This document shows, piece after piece, positions 7,743-15,936 of a DNA stretch of 21,540 nucleotides. Below the pieces are notes generated by a model. That model ran no database searches. It saw only the letters and a program-made list of their open reading frames with translations, and was not told the DNA's origin. Both the position numbers and the translations under genes were made by a program. The DNA is from Ectocarpus siliculosus (lineage: Eukaryota > Sar > Phaeophyceae > Ectocarpales > Ectocarpaceae): NCBI GenBank assembly GCA_000310025.1, contig FN649736.1, positions 2,364,219-2,385,758 of the forward strand. Direction: 5' to 3'. How positions within the stretch are numbered: the first letter of the stretch is position 1; each line of letters starts with the position of its first letter.

Positions 7743-10700
7743 CTGCGACGCTCGAAAGCGCGTGCGCTAGGGAGGCGCGTTGGGCGTTTCCTGTGGGCGT
7801 CGGGGGTGGGGGGTAGGGGTACGCATGTTTTGCATGCCATAGCGGTTAGACCGTTGACCACGCGTCCTTGAGAAGACGGGAGCATTGTGTTCCCACAGGA
7901 CCGATCGCCGAGGGCCAATCGTTCCCTCCTACTGTGCCAAAGGTGGCTCAAAAGTGTTTCTCCCTAGGCTCGTCTATCCTATCGGTATCACCTCCAGTCT
8001 TTTCAGCCTACTTCCTATGCCCCGGTATAGCTACCGTCTTCTCCTGCCTATTCCATGCCTCAAACATCTCTCCGTACCTTTTTTATACTTTCCCCAGTTG
8101 AGCCATATACGTTTCTCTCTCCCTTTCGTAAAACGTGATCCCGGTCTTCGCACTCGGCCGCATTCAAATTTGAACTTGTGGTCGTCATCATCTACCTTCC
8201 TAAATCTTCGTCTACGTTCTCGGAGGTCAACGTGAAAAAATCCGTCCGGGTCAATTCTTGTTGACCCCAAGGGTCAGCCTAAGGCAGACAAGCGTGAACT
8301 ACAACAGGGGGGCGGGGGTTCACGTGATTTTCGTGCCCTAGTTGTGAGCCCATTGGCCACTCGTGCTCGAGAGTTGGCGTTGGGGGGAGGGGGGGGGGCG
8401 GGGGGGCGTGGGCGACGCAAACACCGTCCGCGCAATGGTGGTGGTGGTGGTGGTGGTGCAGACCAGAAAGAACCTCACAATGTACGCAACCGTAGAGCTC
8501 CATATTTGATCAGTGGTGGGGAGTCCAACAGGGAACTTATGATAGGTTGGGATTGTATTGATAAGCTTTTTATGCACTATTGCAAGATCCCCCTCCGGAT
8601 TGGGTCTCCACTGCTAACGACCACGCAACACAACTGTAGAACCTCACAATGTGCGCAACCGTAGCTCCATGTTTGATCAGTGGTGGGGAGTCCAACAGGG
8701 AACTTATGATAAGTTGGGATTGTATTGATAAGCTTTTTATGCACTATTGCAAGATCCCCCTCCGGATTGGGTCTCCACTGCTAACGACCACGCAACACAA
8801 ATGTACGACTGCTGCTATTGTGGGTTGAGTTCTTCCATATTGTGATAAATCGAACCCAAAACATAAATAACAAGAATTTGCGCATGACGAACATATCTGG
8901 TGTGGTGGCGTGTTCCGTGGTGGTGGTGGCGGCGGCGGGGTTGATCTGAGGACCACCGAAAACTGCCGTAGCGTGCTTCGAAGGAGGCGTTTTGATGTAT
9001 ACCGCATCATGCCATGATTTCGAAGAATTGGAGAGTGCCGCGGTTTGCGATCAAAGAGCATCGAGCGTGCCTCCTAGCTCAGGAAGTTCAGTCACGATGG
9101 CCGAGAACATGTACGTCCCCTCTCTATGAGCTCAGGGCATACGATGGGTTCCGTGCGCGTCCAACGGGAGTGGTGTTCACCTAACCCAACAACCTTCGAC
9201 GGGGGCAGGCAACCATCGACCGCAAAACGCGCCCCGTCTTCTTGGCTGCTCTCCTTCTTCTTACCGACGGTGCCCCACGAGAGCTGCACGCAACGCGACT
9301 TTGCTGCGGCTGCGCTCCCCCCCAACTCCGGCTGTTGCTGTTGCTCTTCGATGCTCTCTCTGATCATGTCCAACACGCCTGGGCACGTCAACGTGCACGC
9401 AGGGACACGGGACACAAAGAAGAACATGGCGAAGAAAGGGCGAGGAGGAGGTGGGGCGTATTCTTAATGTTCTTAAAAGTCATGCATGCCGAAGCGGTTA
9501 GACCATTGGCCACGCGTCCTCGAGAGGAGGAGGTGGGGGGGGGGGTGATGGCAAAAGCAAGAATGATAACGGAAGCGCGAGGGGGAAGCAGGTAGAGGTG
9601 GACGGACAGGAGAGCAGATAGAGATGTACAACAGGCGAGGTAGCAGGAAAGAGTCTCTCGGGGAAAGCAGGAGGCACATGGGCTTAGGAGGGAGGCAACA
9701 CGTGGGAAAATTTTCGTACGCCAACTGCCGTCGTCTCAGCCCCTGACCTTGCTCGGTACCGCAGCACAAAAAATCCAAAAAAATCGGGAACTGAGACGCG
9801 TCGACACTACCCCCCTTCCCGACGCATGCCTGGCTCTAGACCCAAAAACTCTTGCGGCCGGCTACCGCTTCCGATACAACTGTACATAAACACATCGGTC
9901 GCCATCCGAGGGTGGAAACTAATGGTCGGGTAACTAGACCTCCCCCACGCACCCGCGCCAACGACGCGCTCAGAGCATCCCCACGGCGCTCCGAGGCCGG
10001 TAGCGCAAGTTGCACGGTCTGCCTGCCTGCCTGCTTGTCTGCCTTGCCAAGCCCCGCCGTGTCCCGTCCTCGCTTTGTTGAACGCATATCTGGTACATAC
10101 CATGTACCACCCCGACGTATCAGCCTTCGCCTTGTGGACCGCATAGATGGTACACACCATGCACCGCCGGAGGGCACGTAGCGGCGCAAGACCACACTAC
10201 CCGCCGAAACAATCACAAGTACCTCCGCCCGCTCCCAAACATCCCGGCCTCCTCCTCCTCCTCCTCCTTCTCCCCGCTCCCCCGTCCCAAACCCACCACC
10301 CACCTGGGTCATGGTCCGTGAACACGACCGCCTTCGTGAGCGGTAGCTGCGCCGCGACTAGCCCCGCCAGGCCGCACCCTGCGCCCAGCTCCAGGCACCT
10401 GCCTCCGCGGGGCAGCGCCAGGCGGCGGTCTACGAGGTAGGCGGACAGCGCCGGAGCGGCCGGCCAGACGTAGTGACCGGACTGTTTGGGTGTGCGTGTG
10501 CGTGTGCGTATGCGTGTTTTGAATCAGAGAGCGGGCGTTTGCATAGGTCACCACCGATTAATAGGGACATGTGACGGGTGCTGAGGAAGGGTGGAAGGGA
10601 GGGGGGGTGTACTCATGTTTTGCATGCCTTAGGGGGTGAGGGTGAGGAACTAGAGCAGTATTGTCTATTCGCGGTTGTCGTTCGTCACACCAGCGGCCGA

Positions 10701-11484
10701 CAAAACGAAGCTTGACTACATGCAGTTTTCCTGCTGTCTTGCCGGTTTTCGTGTTTTTTGCTGGCGGCCTTTGTTTCGCACAGGAAATGGCCTACGGGTT
10801 GTACAGCAGTACATCACTTGTACAGCAATAGTAAAAGGACCTGTTGTATGCATACCAAGGGAGAGTTGACATGCGCTCTTGTCTGGAGATTGATCGCTGA
10901 ACGTCCGTGTTTTCGTAACGGCCGCCAAAAACAAGGGGGGGGGGGGGGGGGGGGGGGAAACCCCCCCCCAAAGGGGAAAAACCTTCCCCAATTTTCCAAC
11001 CCCCCCCCCCTTTTGTTTGGAAAAAAAAAACCCCCCCCCCCCCCCCCCAAAACAAAAGAAGCCCCCTCGCAACTCCCGGGGGCGTCTCTAACCAACCGAA
11101 AGGGAAAGGAAATTTCCCCAAAACGAAAAAACCCCCCGGTTTTTGGGGGGGGGNNNNNNNNNNNNNNNNNNNNNNNNNNNNNNNNNNNNNNNNNNNNNNN
11201 NNNNNNNNNNNNNNNNNNNNNNNNNNNNNNNNNNNNNNNNNNNNNNNNNNNNNGGGGGGGGGGGGGTGACAACCATCGACGAAGGGAGACAACCATCGAC
11301 GATTCTCACACACCCGCCCCCTATTGCTTGAGCAGAAGAAACCTCCACGCCCACACCCCAAGCACAACGTACGCACCTGCACAGCTCCCGGGTCGTCATC
11401 TACCAACCGGACGGCGACGGAGATGTCGCCGAACCGGAACGACCGCCGCGTCTTCGGCAGCGCGTTGTCGAACATGAACCCCAC
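6808..11484 (-). CDS. Class I SAM-dependent methyltransferase, Methyltransf_16 (METTL21/FAM86-like) family
   Basis: Exons on the minus strand: 11484-11377, 10481-10304, 9378-9265 and 7742-6808, with phases 0, 1, 1 joining without a stop. From the ATG at 11475-11473 the product is 441 residues. SAM-binding motif I, LELGAGCGLAG, is at about residues 63-73; the acidic motif TDHDP is at 88-92; and the family's post-II motif FDLVIASDVIYS is at 203-214, with DVIY at 210-213. HYVWPAAPALSAYL before motif I matches the conserved VWPAA block. Members of this family methylate lysines (sometimes other residues) on proteins such as chaperones and translation factors; the substrate cannot be told here. It is longer than the usual 220-330 residues because of three low-complexity insertions (about 132-200, 233-329 and 372-425). 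The first exon has an acceptor-like 5' border, so a 5' UTR exon or additional N-terminal exon may lie upstream. Confidence 0.9.
7806..8255 (-). mobile_element. LINE 3' fragment inside a methyltransferase intron
   Basis: On the minus strand the fragment runs from RRRRFRKVDDDDHKFKFECG (near 8225-8165) through degraded coding sequence to LSHLWHSRRERLALGDRSCG, NGLTAMACKT, a stop-like end and the tail CCCCTACCCCCCACCCCCG. It parallels the copy at 12975-13521 along its whole length, with frameshifts. It is in the same orientation as its host gene and its tail ends ~64 bp before the exon 4 acceptor. Confidence 0.85.
8380..8458. repeat. G-rich and (GGT)n simple sequence
   Basis: A G-rich stretch with runs of up to ten G is followed by (GTG)n at about 8440-8458. 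It is intronic relative to the methyltransferase gene and is the type of tract at which the sequence quality fails elsewhere in this window. Confidence 0.8.
8469..8804. repeat. Tandem duplication, about 169-bp unit, two copies
   Basis: Copies at 8469-8637 and 8638-8804 both begin AGAACCTCACAATGT and end CCACGCAACACAA. They differ by a 2-base AG indel (GTAGAGCTCC versus GTAGCTCC) and a few substitutions. They lie in the methyltransferase intron between exons 3 and 4. Confidence 0.92.
9265..9378 (-). CDS. Methyltransferase exon 3
   Basis: The acceptor is GTGCCCAG|GCGTG and the donor is GTCG|GTAAGAAG, a near-ideal 5' splice site. Phase 1 on both sides. It encodes GVLDMIRESIEE directly after TDHDP, as expected for the segment following the acidic motif, then a Gln/Ala-rich loop and RCVQLSWGT, the strand that precedes motif II. 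Confidence 0.9.
9474..9536 (-). mobile_element. LINE 3' end, short remnant
   Basis: On the minus strand it reads SSRGRVANGLTASACMT, the same terminal peptide as the other copies, followed by a short tail leading to CGCCCCACCTCC. It lies in the methyltransferase intron, 96 bp before exon 3. Confidence 0.75.
10304..10481 (-). CDS. Methyltransferase exon 2 (SAM-binding core)
   Basis: The acceptor is CCAAACAG|TCCGG and the donor is CCAG|GTGGGTGG. It enters in phase 0 and leaves in phase 1. It encodes SGHYVWPAAPALSAYLVDRR, then RCLELGAGCGLAGLVAAQL and AVVFTDHDP. This one exon contains the glycine-rich SAM loop and the acidic residue expected to contact the ribose hydroxyls. Confidence 0.93.
10600..10642 (-). 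mobile_element. LINE 3' terminus, minimal remnant
   Basis: Only the last ~40 bp match on the minus strand: AAGGCATGCAAAACATGAGT followed by ACACCCCCCCTCCC. This is the coding end (KACKT and TGA stop) plus the C-rich tail. It lies in the intron between methyltransferase exons 1 and 2. Confidence 0.7.
10935..11153. other. Poly-G run followed by unreliable, degraded sequence
   Basis: A 23-G run (10935-10957) is followed by sequence made almost wholly of homopolymer blocks. This block sequence aligns in order with 11267-11465 at a near-constant offset of about 312 bases. For example AACTCCCGGG at 11071 faces AGCTCCCGGG at 11383, and TCTAACCAACCG faces TCTACCAACCG. It should not be annotated as genes. 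Confidence 0.9.
11154..11253. other. Assembly gap of exactly 100 N
   Basis: The gap is bordered by a G run on each side (left end of the degraded block; 13 G at 11254-11266). The round length indicates a placeholder rather than a measured distance. The duplicated flanks suggest that the two contigs actually overlap. Confidence 0.97.
11377..11484 (-). CDS. Methyltransferase exon 1 (first visible)
   Basis: The donor is GTGCAG|GTGCGTAC at 11376. The 5' border is either the acceptor-like TTGGCGCAG at 11485 or further upstream if the ATG at 11475-11473 is used. It encodes MFDNALPKTRRSFRFGDISV and VRLVDDDPGAVQ, the N-terminal beta strands that precede the VWPAA block. A degraded second version of this exon lies at about 11065-11153 and should be ignored. 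Confidence 0.82.
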
Positions 11485-12167
11485 CTGCGCCAAGCACACA
11501 CGCAAGAACGCATTTTCACCCCTTACGTTGAAGCCACGTCGTCTTGGTAGAAGGGTTGAAGCCAAATCGTCGGTAGAAGTACAGGTGCGATGTGCAAACC
11601 CGGACCCGTGTGTACATGGAAACGCGACGATAGCTATTTACCTGTTGTAGATACATACCGCGTAGGTGACACCAGATTTTCAAAGCTCGACTTCAGTACT
11701 CCATGAAGAAGGGGGTGAAAATCTCAATCGGCGTTATTGGAAAGATCTCGACCACATGGTTCCAACACGGCCACTCTTTCTGTTGTGGAGTAATTCGAGC
11801 GAAGCGAGATTTCTAATCTCGCCTGAAATACACAGCTCCAGTGAGGAAAAAAAAGTTTGCACGTGTGTCTGTTCGCTTTAACTTGGTTTTAGACTACATA
11901 TTTGATTTTAGATTACAGGGGTCAGCAGATGCACTTTTATTTTTTCGGAGCACACTGTCAGCGGATTGCAGCAGAGAACACACGCACTGCGGGACTGCAG
12001 GCGACACCACAGAGCAAGCAACACACGCACAGCAGACAGCGTGCGCATAACAGGCGACACACACGCACAGCGGGCGACAGCATCTGGGCTCGATGCCGCT
12101 GGACTCTCTGTGGCATGATGACGCTATGTATTGCTCTGTCGCGCATGTTTTTTTTTGCCGCCGCGTG
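11485..12167. other. Intergenic, with a CACACGCACAGC-rich stretch
   Basis: This should contain the upstream region of the methyltransferase gene. No coding exon was recognised. From about 11975 to 12085 short motifs such as ACACGCACAGC and GGCGACA recur several times. Confidence 0.5.
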
Positions 12168-12557
12168 CAACTGCCAGCAATGTGAGCACAGCACCACATT
12201 AGTTCTCGAAACCTAGGACGCCGATCGCCATCGCACCACTTCGAGTGTGTGCTCCATTGTGGTGTCTCTGGGCGTGATAGTTGGGTTGGGCATGGGCGCT
12301 GTATGTGGCGAGAGCATCGCGGCGATGTGAAATTCGGTTTGGCTTTTTCGCCTGGCGATGCGGCCCGATTGCCCGGGCCAAAAAAAACGATTTGGATTCC
12401 ACGGCCACGAACATCTTCCCACACACAGCACGCATGCCTAACACAACTATCACGCCCCGATATATCGCAATGGAGCACACGCTCGACGTGGTGCCATGAC
12501 GATTGGTGCGCTAGGTGACGAGAACTGACTTGTGTCCTGCTGTTTCGTTGGCAGTTG
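12168..12557. repeat. 390-bp imperfect foldback palindrome (candidate MITE or hairpin locus)
   Basis: The two halves are inverted copies pairing in strict register about a centre near 12363. GTGTGCTCCATTG at 12247 pairs with 12468-12480, GGGCGTGATAGTTG at 12270 with 12444-12457, and AGTTCTCG at 12201 with 12519-12526; coordinate sums are all 24727. Outer ends are CAACTGCCA (12168) and TGGCAGTTG (12549-12557). The arms differ by substitutions but hardly by indels. Open frames on the two strands resemble each other (SGRDSWVGH versus SGRDSCVRH) only because of this symmetry. Confidence 0.85.
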
Positions 12558-12616
12558 GAAAAACACCGAACAAAGTAAGAGGGAACAGGGGGTTCAGCGA
12601 TAGTATGCGCGGGGTA

Positions 12617-12763
12617 CAGTGGGGGCTACGGATTAAGAGAGCTCACTTTACGAGAATTGCCGGTTAAAGAGAGGTCAAAATAGCTAGACACACCGATTCT
12701 CTTAAACCGAACCTACCCCCCCCCCCCCCCTCCTGTAGCCCAGTTAAACCGTAGCCCCCACTG
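12617..12763. mobile_element. Candidate MITE with 15-bp terminal inverted repeats
   Basis: CAGTGGGGGCTACGG at 12617-12631 is matched by its exact reverse complement at 12749-12763. The interior has no coding capacity; it contains TTAAGAGA/TCTCTTAA motifs and a 14-C run. CAGTG ends recall hAT-type terminal repeats, but I could not see an 8-bp target duplication (flanks GCGGGGTA and CCGTACCA), so the superfamily is open. Confidence 0.65.
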
Positions 12764-12974
12764 CCGTACCAGCTGTCCCCCACCACTGTTGTACGTGTGA
12801 TCATAGCTAGTGAGACAAACAGCCCCCACGGATGCCCGCGGGCCCCCCACTGCTGTGTTGCTCTTGCCGAGAGAGAAGAACATAATAATCTAACCAAAGA
12901 AACCAAGGATAAGGAGGGTCTAGACTAGATGTGTACGGAATGTTGAAAGAAGGAAAGGTTCAAGGAGTACCTAC

Positions 12975-13521
12975 TGCATGGATATGGTGAAGGACAAAGC
13001 TGAAGGTCAAATTCAGGACCGAGGACATTGGCCTTCGAGAAAATAGACGAAGATTTAGGAAGGTAGACGATGAAGACGACAAGCAAATTGATATATATAT
13101 CATTGCGGCTCCGTGTGCGAAGACCGGGTTCATGTAGTTAGTTGCGGAATGTCCGTTGTGCAAGAGAGAGAAGGACGTAAGTGTACATGGCCGAGCTGGC
13201 AAAATCAGAAGGGGGTTATATTACGGGGAGATGTTTGAGGCATGGAATGGCCGGGAAAAGTCGGTAGCTGTACTGGGGCAGGCATTGGGAGTGGGTTGAC
13301 AAGGCGGGAAGTCGTATCGCTAGGAGAGATAGACTACGTATACCGATGCCTGCAGGGAAAGCATTTTTGAGACACCTTTGGCAAAGAAGGTAGAAAGGAA
13401 CGATTGGCCATCGGTGATCGGTCCTCCTGTGGGAACAATGCTCCATCCTCTCGAGGACGCGTGGTCAATGGTCTAACCGCTAAGTAAGGCATGCAAAACA
13501 TTAGAGCACGCCCCCCCCCCC
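12975..13521 (+). mobile_element. LINE 3' fragment, longest copy of the terminal coding region
   Basis: The plus strand encodes RRRFRKVDDEDDKQI (about 13040-13085), a cysteine-containing block with AECPLCKRERKD near 13143-13178, MFEAWNGREKSVAVLG near 13230-13278, then frame-shifted KERND, and the common end with GDRS-type sequence and KACKT before an 11-C tail at 13511-13521. A TAG at 13135-13137 and later frameshifts show that it is dead. Comparison with 7806-8255 confirms that both are the C-terminal part of the LINE second ORF plus the element's 3' terminus. Confidence 0.85.
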
Positions 13522-13669
13522 ATTGTTGTTTACGAAACACCCATGCCGGAATACACTGCTGTACACCTTGGAGACCACGGAATTGCTGCATTCTTTGCTA
13601 CTGCTGCTGTTTGCTACTGCTGCTGTGTTCTGTTGTGCTTCGTACACAACCATAAGGAGGACTCACGCC

Positions 13670-13907
13670 GGGTGAGGGCCTGTAACGCACGAACATATAT
13701 TGTGGAAACAAAAAAATAAATATTTTTCATCACTTCGATCAGTTTAGACCCTTAAACTTGCCATATGCTCGGTTTAAGATAGGTTTTCTCTTAAAACGAA
13801 ACACCTGTTTAAGAGAAAACCTCTCCTAAATCGGATTAAGAGAAGGTCGTGTTTAAGATAGGTCTTCTTGGTCCTGCACACCCCTCTCTAAACCGTAGCC
13901 CTCACTG
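13670..13907. mobile_element. Candidate relative of the MITE at 12617
   Basis: The right end, CCGTAGCCCTCACTG at 13893-13907, differs at one base from that of the first element. The left end (GTGAGGGCCTGTAACG near 13673) is a weaker match. The interior has a perfect 15-bp inverted repeat, AGGTTTTCTCTTAAA against TTTAAGAGAAAACCT (about 13782-13825), and the same TTAAGAGA motifs. Confidence 0.5.
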
Positions 13908-15738
13908 TATGTATGACCACGAAAGCGGGATGTGGACGGGGATGGGGCAAACCGGTAGGTGAAAGTTAACCACAGATTTCACACCAGCACAGCAGGTACG
14001 TGTAGTATCAAGTGTGTGGTGTTTGCACTCTGTTTCCGCCCGTGGACGCACACGTCTGACGACAGTTACACCTATCAGCTGTCGCTCGTTATAGCGACAG
14101 CTAGTATATCTTTGTGCTGTGAAAATCGGTTCACGGGGTGTGGTATCTTAAGTCACCTGCGGGAGATGGCGTCCTCTTGCGTTCGCGGAGTAATCGAGTT
14201 CTACTGGGATTCAAGACGCAGGGGGATCGCAACCAGCCTGCTTTTACTTTGTGGAGCTGGGATATCACAAGCTCTTCGACATTTTCAGTCACTAGCACTG
14301 CTGCATCAGTGAACAGCGTCAGCCGCACTCCACGCACGCGCTCACCCTTCACGGCAAGACCGCCATTGAGAGCAGAGGGCGGCACATCAAAATAGGCTCT
14401 CGCTCATGATTGTACCTTTCGTTTCAGCTCACTTGTTTCCGACGCCAACAATTTACAACGCCCACCACTCTTGCCGCAGAGATGCACACGCTCCAACGAA
14501 GACACAAAGCATCGCGTAGCACTAGTTGAGGAAACTGGAGCAAGTGAGTGCCCAAAGAAAGGCTGTCGGGCGGCTGCGCAGACTCCGGACTCAGACAGAA
14601 ATGTGTGCATACCTCAACAACCGTCAAACATCGTTGCAAATGGCACAGCATCTACGCCACACACACTCACATCTCCAAAACAGCCGTCGTCGCTACTGTC
14701 AGTACCAGCATGCATGCATTCGCCTTCCGCCATGCCTCCCTTCATTCCCGTCCCTGCCCTGCCCTGTGCGTGTGCAAGACAAGAGACAAGAGACACGAAA
14801 GGGACGAGACTGGGGGCGCGCAGTAGGGAAAAGTGGGTCGGTGGGAGTTGACATTGTTGGTGACGTTTTGGTTGGAGGTTCGGGGATCGGGGGGTTATAT
14901 TATGAGTGCTGTTACTGCTGCAATATTGCAGAGGGAGGCTGTTAAGGCTTTGCCTTTCCGTGGCCTCCTCTTTGTTCCCTCCCTCTCTTCACCAGTTCAG
15001 TGCGCGCCCATCCCCCGGTAGCGTGGGATAAACAAGTCGACAGAACAATGGCGAGGCCGAAAACAATGTGAATCAAACACAGTAAGTTAGTTATTTTTTA
15101 TCCATCTCTATCATAGAGTCTGAGACAGATTAGCAATGAATTCATAGCGTCAGAAGGTACCTGTATGTCAACGATTTCCCAGACAGCATATAGGGACATC
15201 TCCCCTGCGGTTTTTGCGTTTGGCAGCGGGCGGGCCTGTTCACGAAAACGGCAAGCGAGTGAGTGAGTGAGTGATTCACTCATCATGCCTCACTGCCTGC
15301 TGTTTGTTGTTTTCGTCACAATCAGTCTGCTGCCGCGGGATGTCGAACGTGCGCGCCGCGTCCGCGCCGCGTTGATATTAGAAATAATACCTCCCACAAC
15401 TTCGCAACTCCAACTTTTGGCCCCAATTGCAACCGATCTTTGAGGTAGGTTGCCGGAATCGACATTGATTGATGATGCGTAGTTTGTCTAGTATTTTCAC
15501 TCTCACATGAAAGAAACACTGGCTAGAAAAAAGTGAATGACGACCGGCATGAAGATGCGTACCGTTATCGGGGGGGCGATACCTGTGTAGACCGCCACGT
15601 ACACCACCGCTTTGTGTTACCGCGCCAACTTTCGCGGTCCATCGAACTCTTGATACAACAGTCAGCTGCACAGGAGTCGCTGGGGTATGAAAGCTAAGGT
15701 TACAGGAGGAGGAGGAGGAGGAGGAGGAGAGTAGAGGA
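13908..15738. other. Intergenic, no gene I can support
   Basis: The longest unassigned stretch. Two weak hints exist. A minus-strand open frame at 14131-14385 reads like protein in part (LTLFTDAAVLVTENVEELV) but has no recognised family. On the plus strand, a good acceptor (CCTTTCGTTTCAG at 14427) and a good donor (GCAA|GTGAGTGC at 14545) bracket an open 117-bp segment with no partner exon. Neither is called as a gene. Confidence 0.4.
15702..15729. repeat. (GGA)n microsatellite
   Basis: A run of GGA/GAG units immediately precedes the ATG of the small ORF at 15739, so it would sit in that ORF's 5' leader. Confidence 0.9.
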
Positions 15739-15936
15739 ATGAATCTCGACGTCGTCTCTCGCTTGTTGACGGGAGGAGTGCTACAGAATATGCTCTCAGG
15801 AGTGGTTCGGTATGCCCAAGGTGAGTTCGGACTGCGAGGGAGGTGTCGCACGCCGTCCCTCCGTCTCCTACTAACCCTCTCGCGCCGCGTAGTGCAACCG
15901 TTGCCACCTGCAGTGAAAAAACTCTGGAAATTATAA
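15739..15936 (+). CDS. Possible small protein, 41 residues spliced or 65 unspliced
   Basis: The ATG at 15739 opens MNLDVVSRLLTGGVLQNMLS, continuing to VVRYAQ. A near-consensus donor, CAAG|GTGAGT at 15821, a perfect TACTAAC branch-point motif at about 15869-15875 and a TAG acceptor at 15892 define a 72-bp intron. Splicing joins phase 1 to QPLPPAVKKLWKL and a TAA at 15934-15936. The intron is a multiple of three without a stop, so retention leaves the frame intact and gives 65 residues. An amphipathic N-terminal helix is plausible. I do not recognise the family. The splice signals are better than the protein evidence, so this is tentative. Confidence 0.35.
   Translation: MNLDVVSRLLTGGVLQNMLSGVVRYAQGEFGLRGRCRTPSLRLLLTLSRRVVQPLPPAVKKLWKL

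Noticed and set aside
6476-7816. 446-residue plus-strand open frame
   Set aside because: It is antisense to methyltransferase exon 4, which has conserved motifs in frame. Its own translation is Pro/Ser/Arg low complexity without any domain.
10758-11565. Open frames crossing the N gap
   Set aside because: They consist of N and degraded homopolymer sequence.
11894-12518. Open frames on both strands resembling each other (SGRDS-type)
   Set aside because: The similarity comes from the palindrome at 12168-12557; the frames hold no recognised domain.
14131-14385. 84-residue minus-strand frame with LTLFTDAAVLVTENVEELV
   Set aside because: Part of it reads like protein, but there is no family match I recognise, no partner exon and no clear splice frame, so it is left as a note in the intergenic entry.
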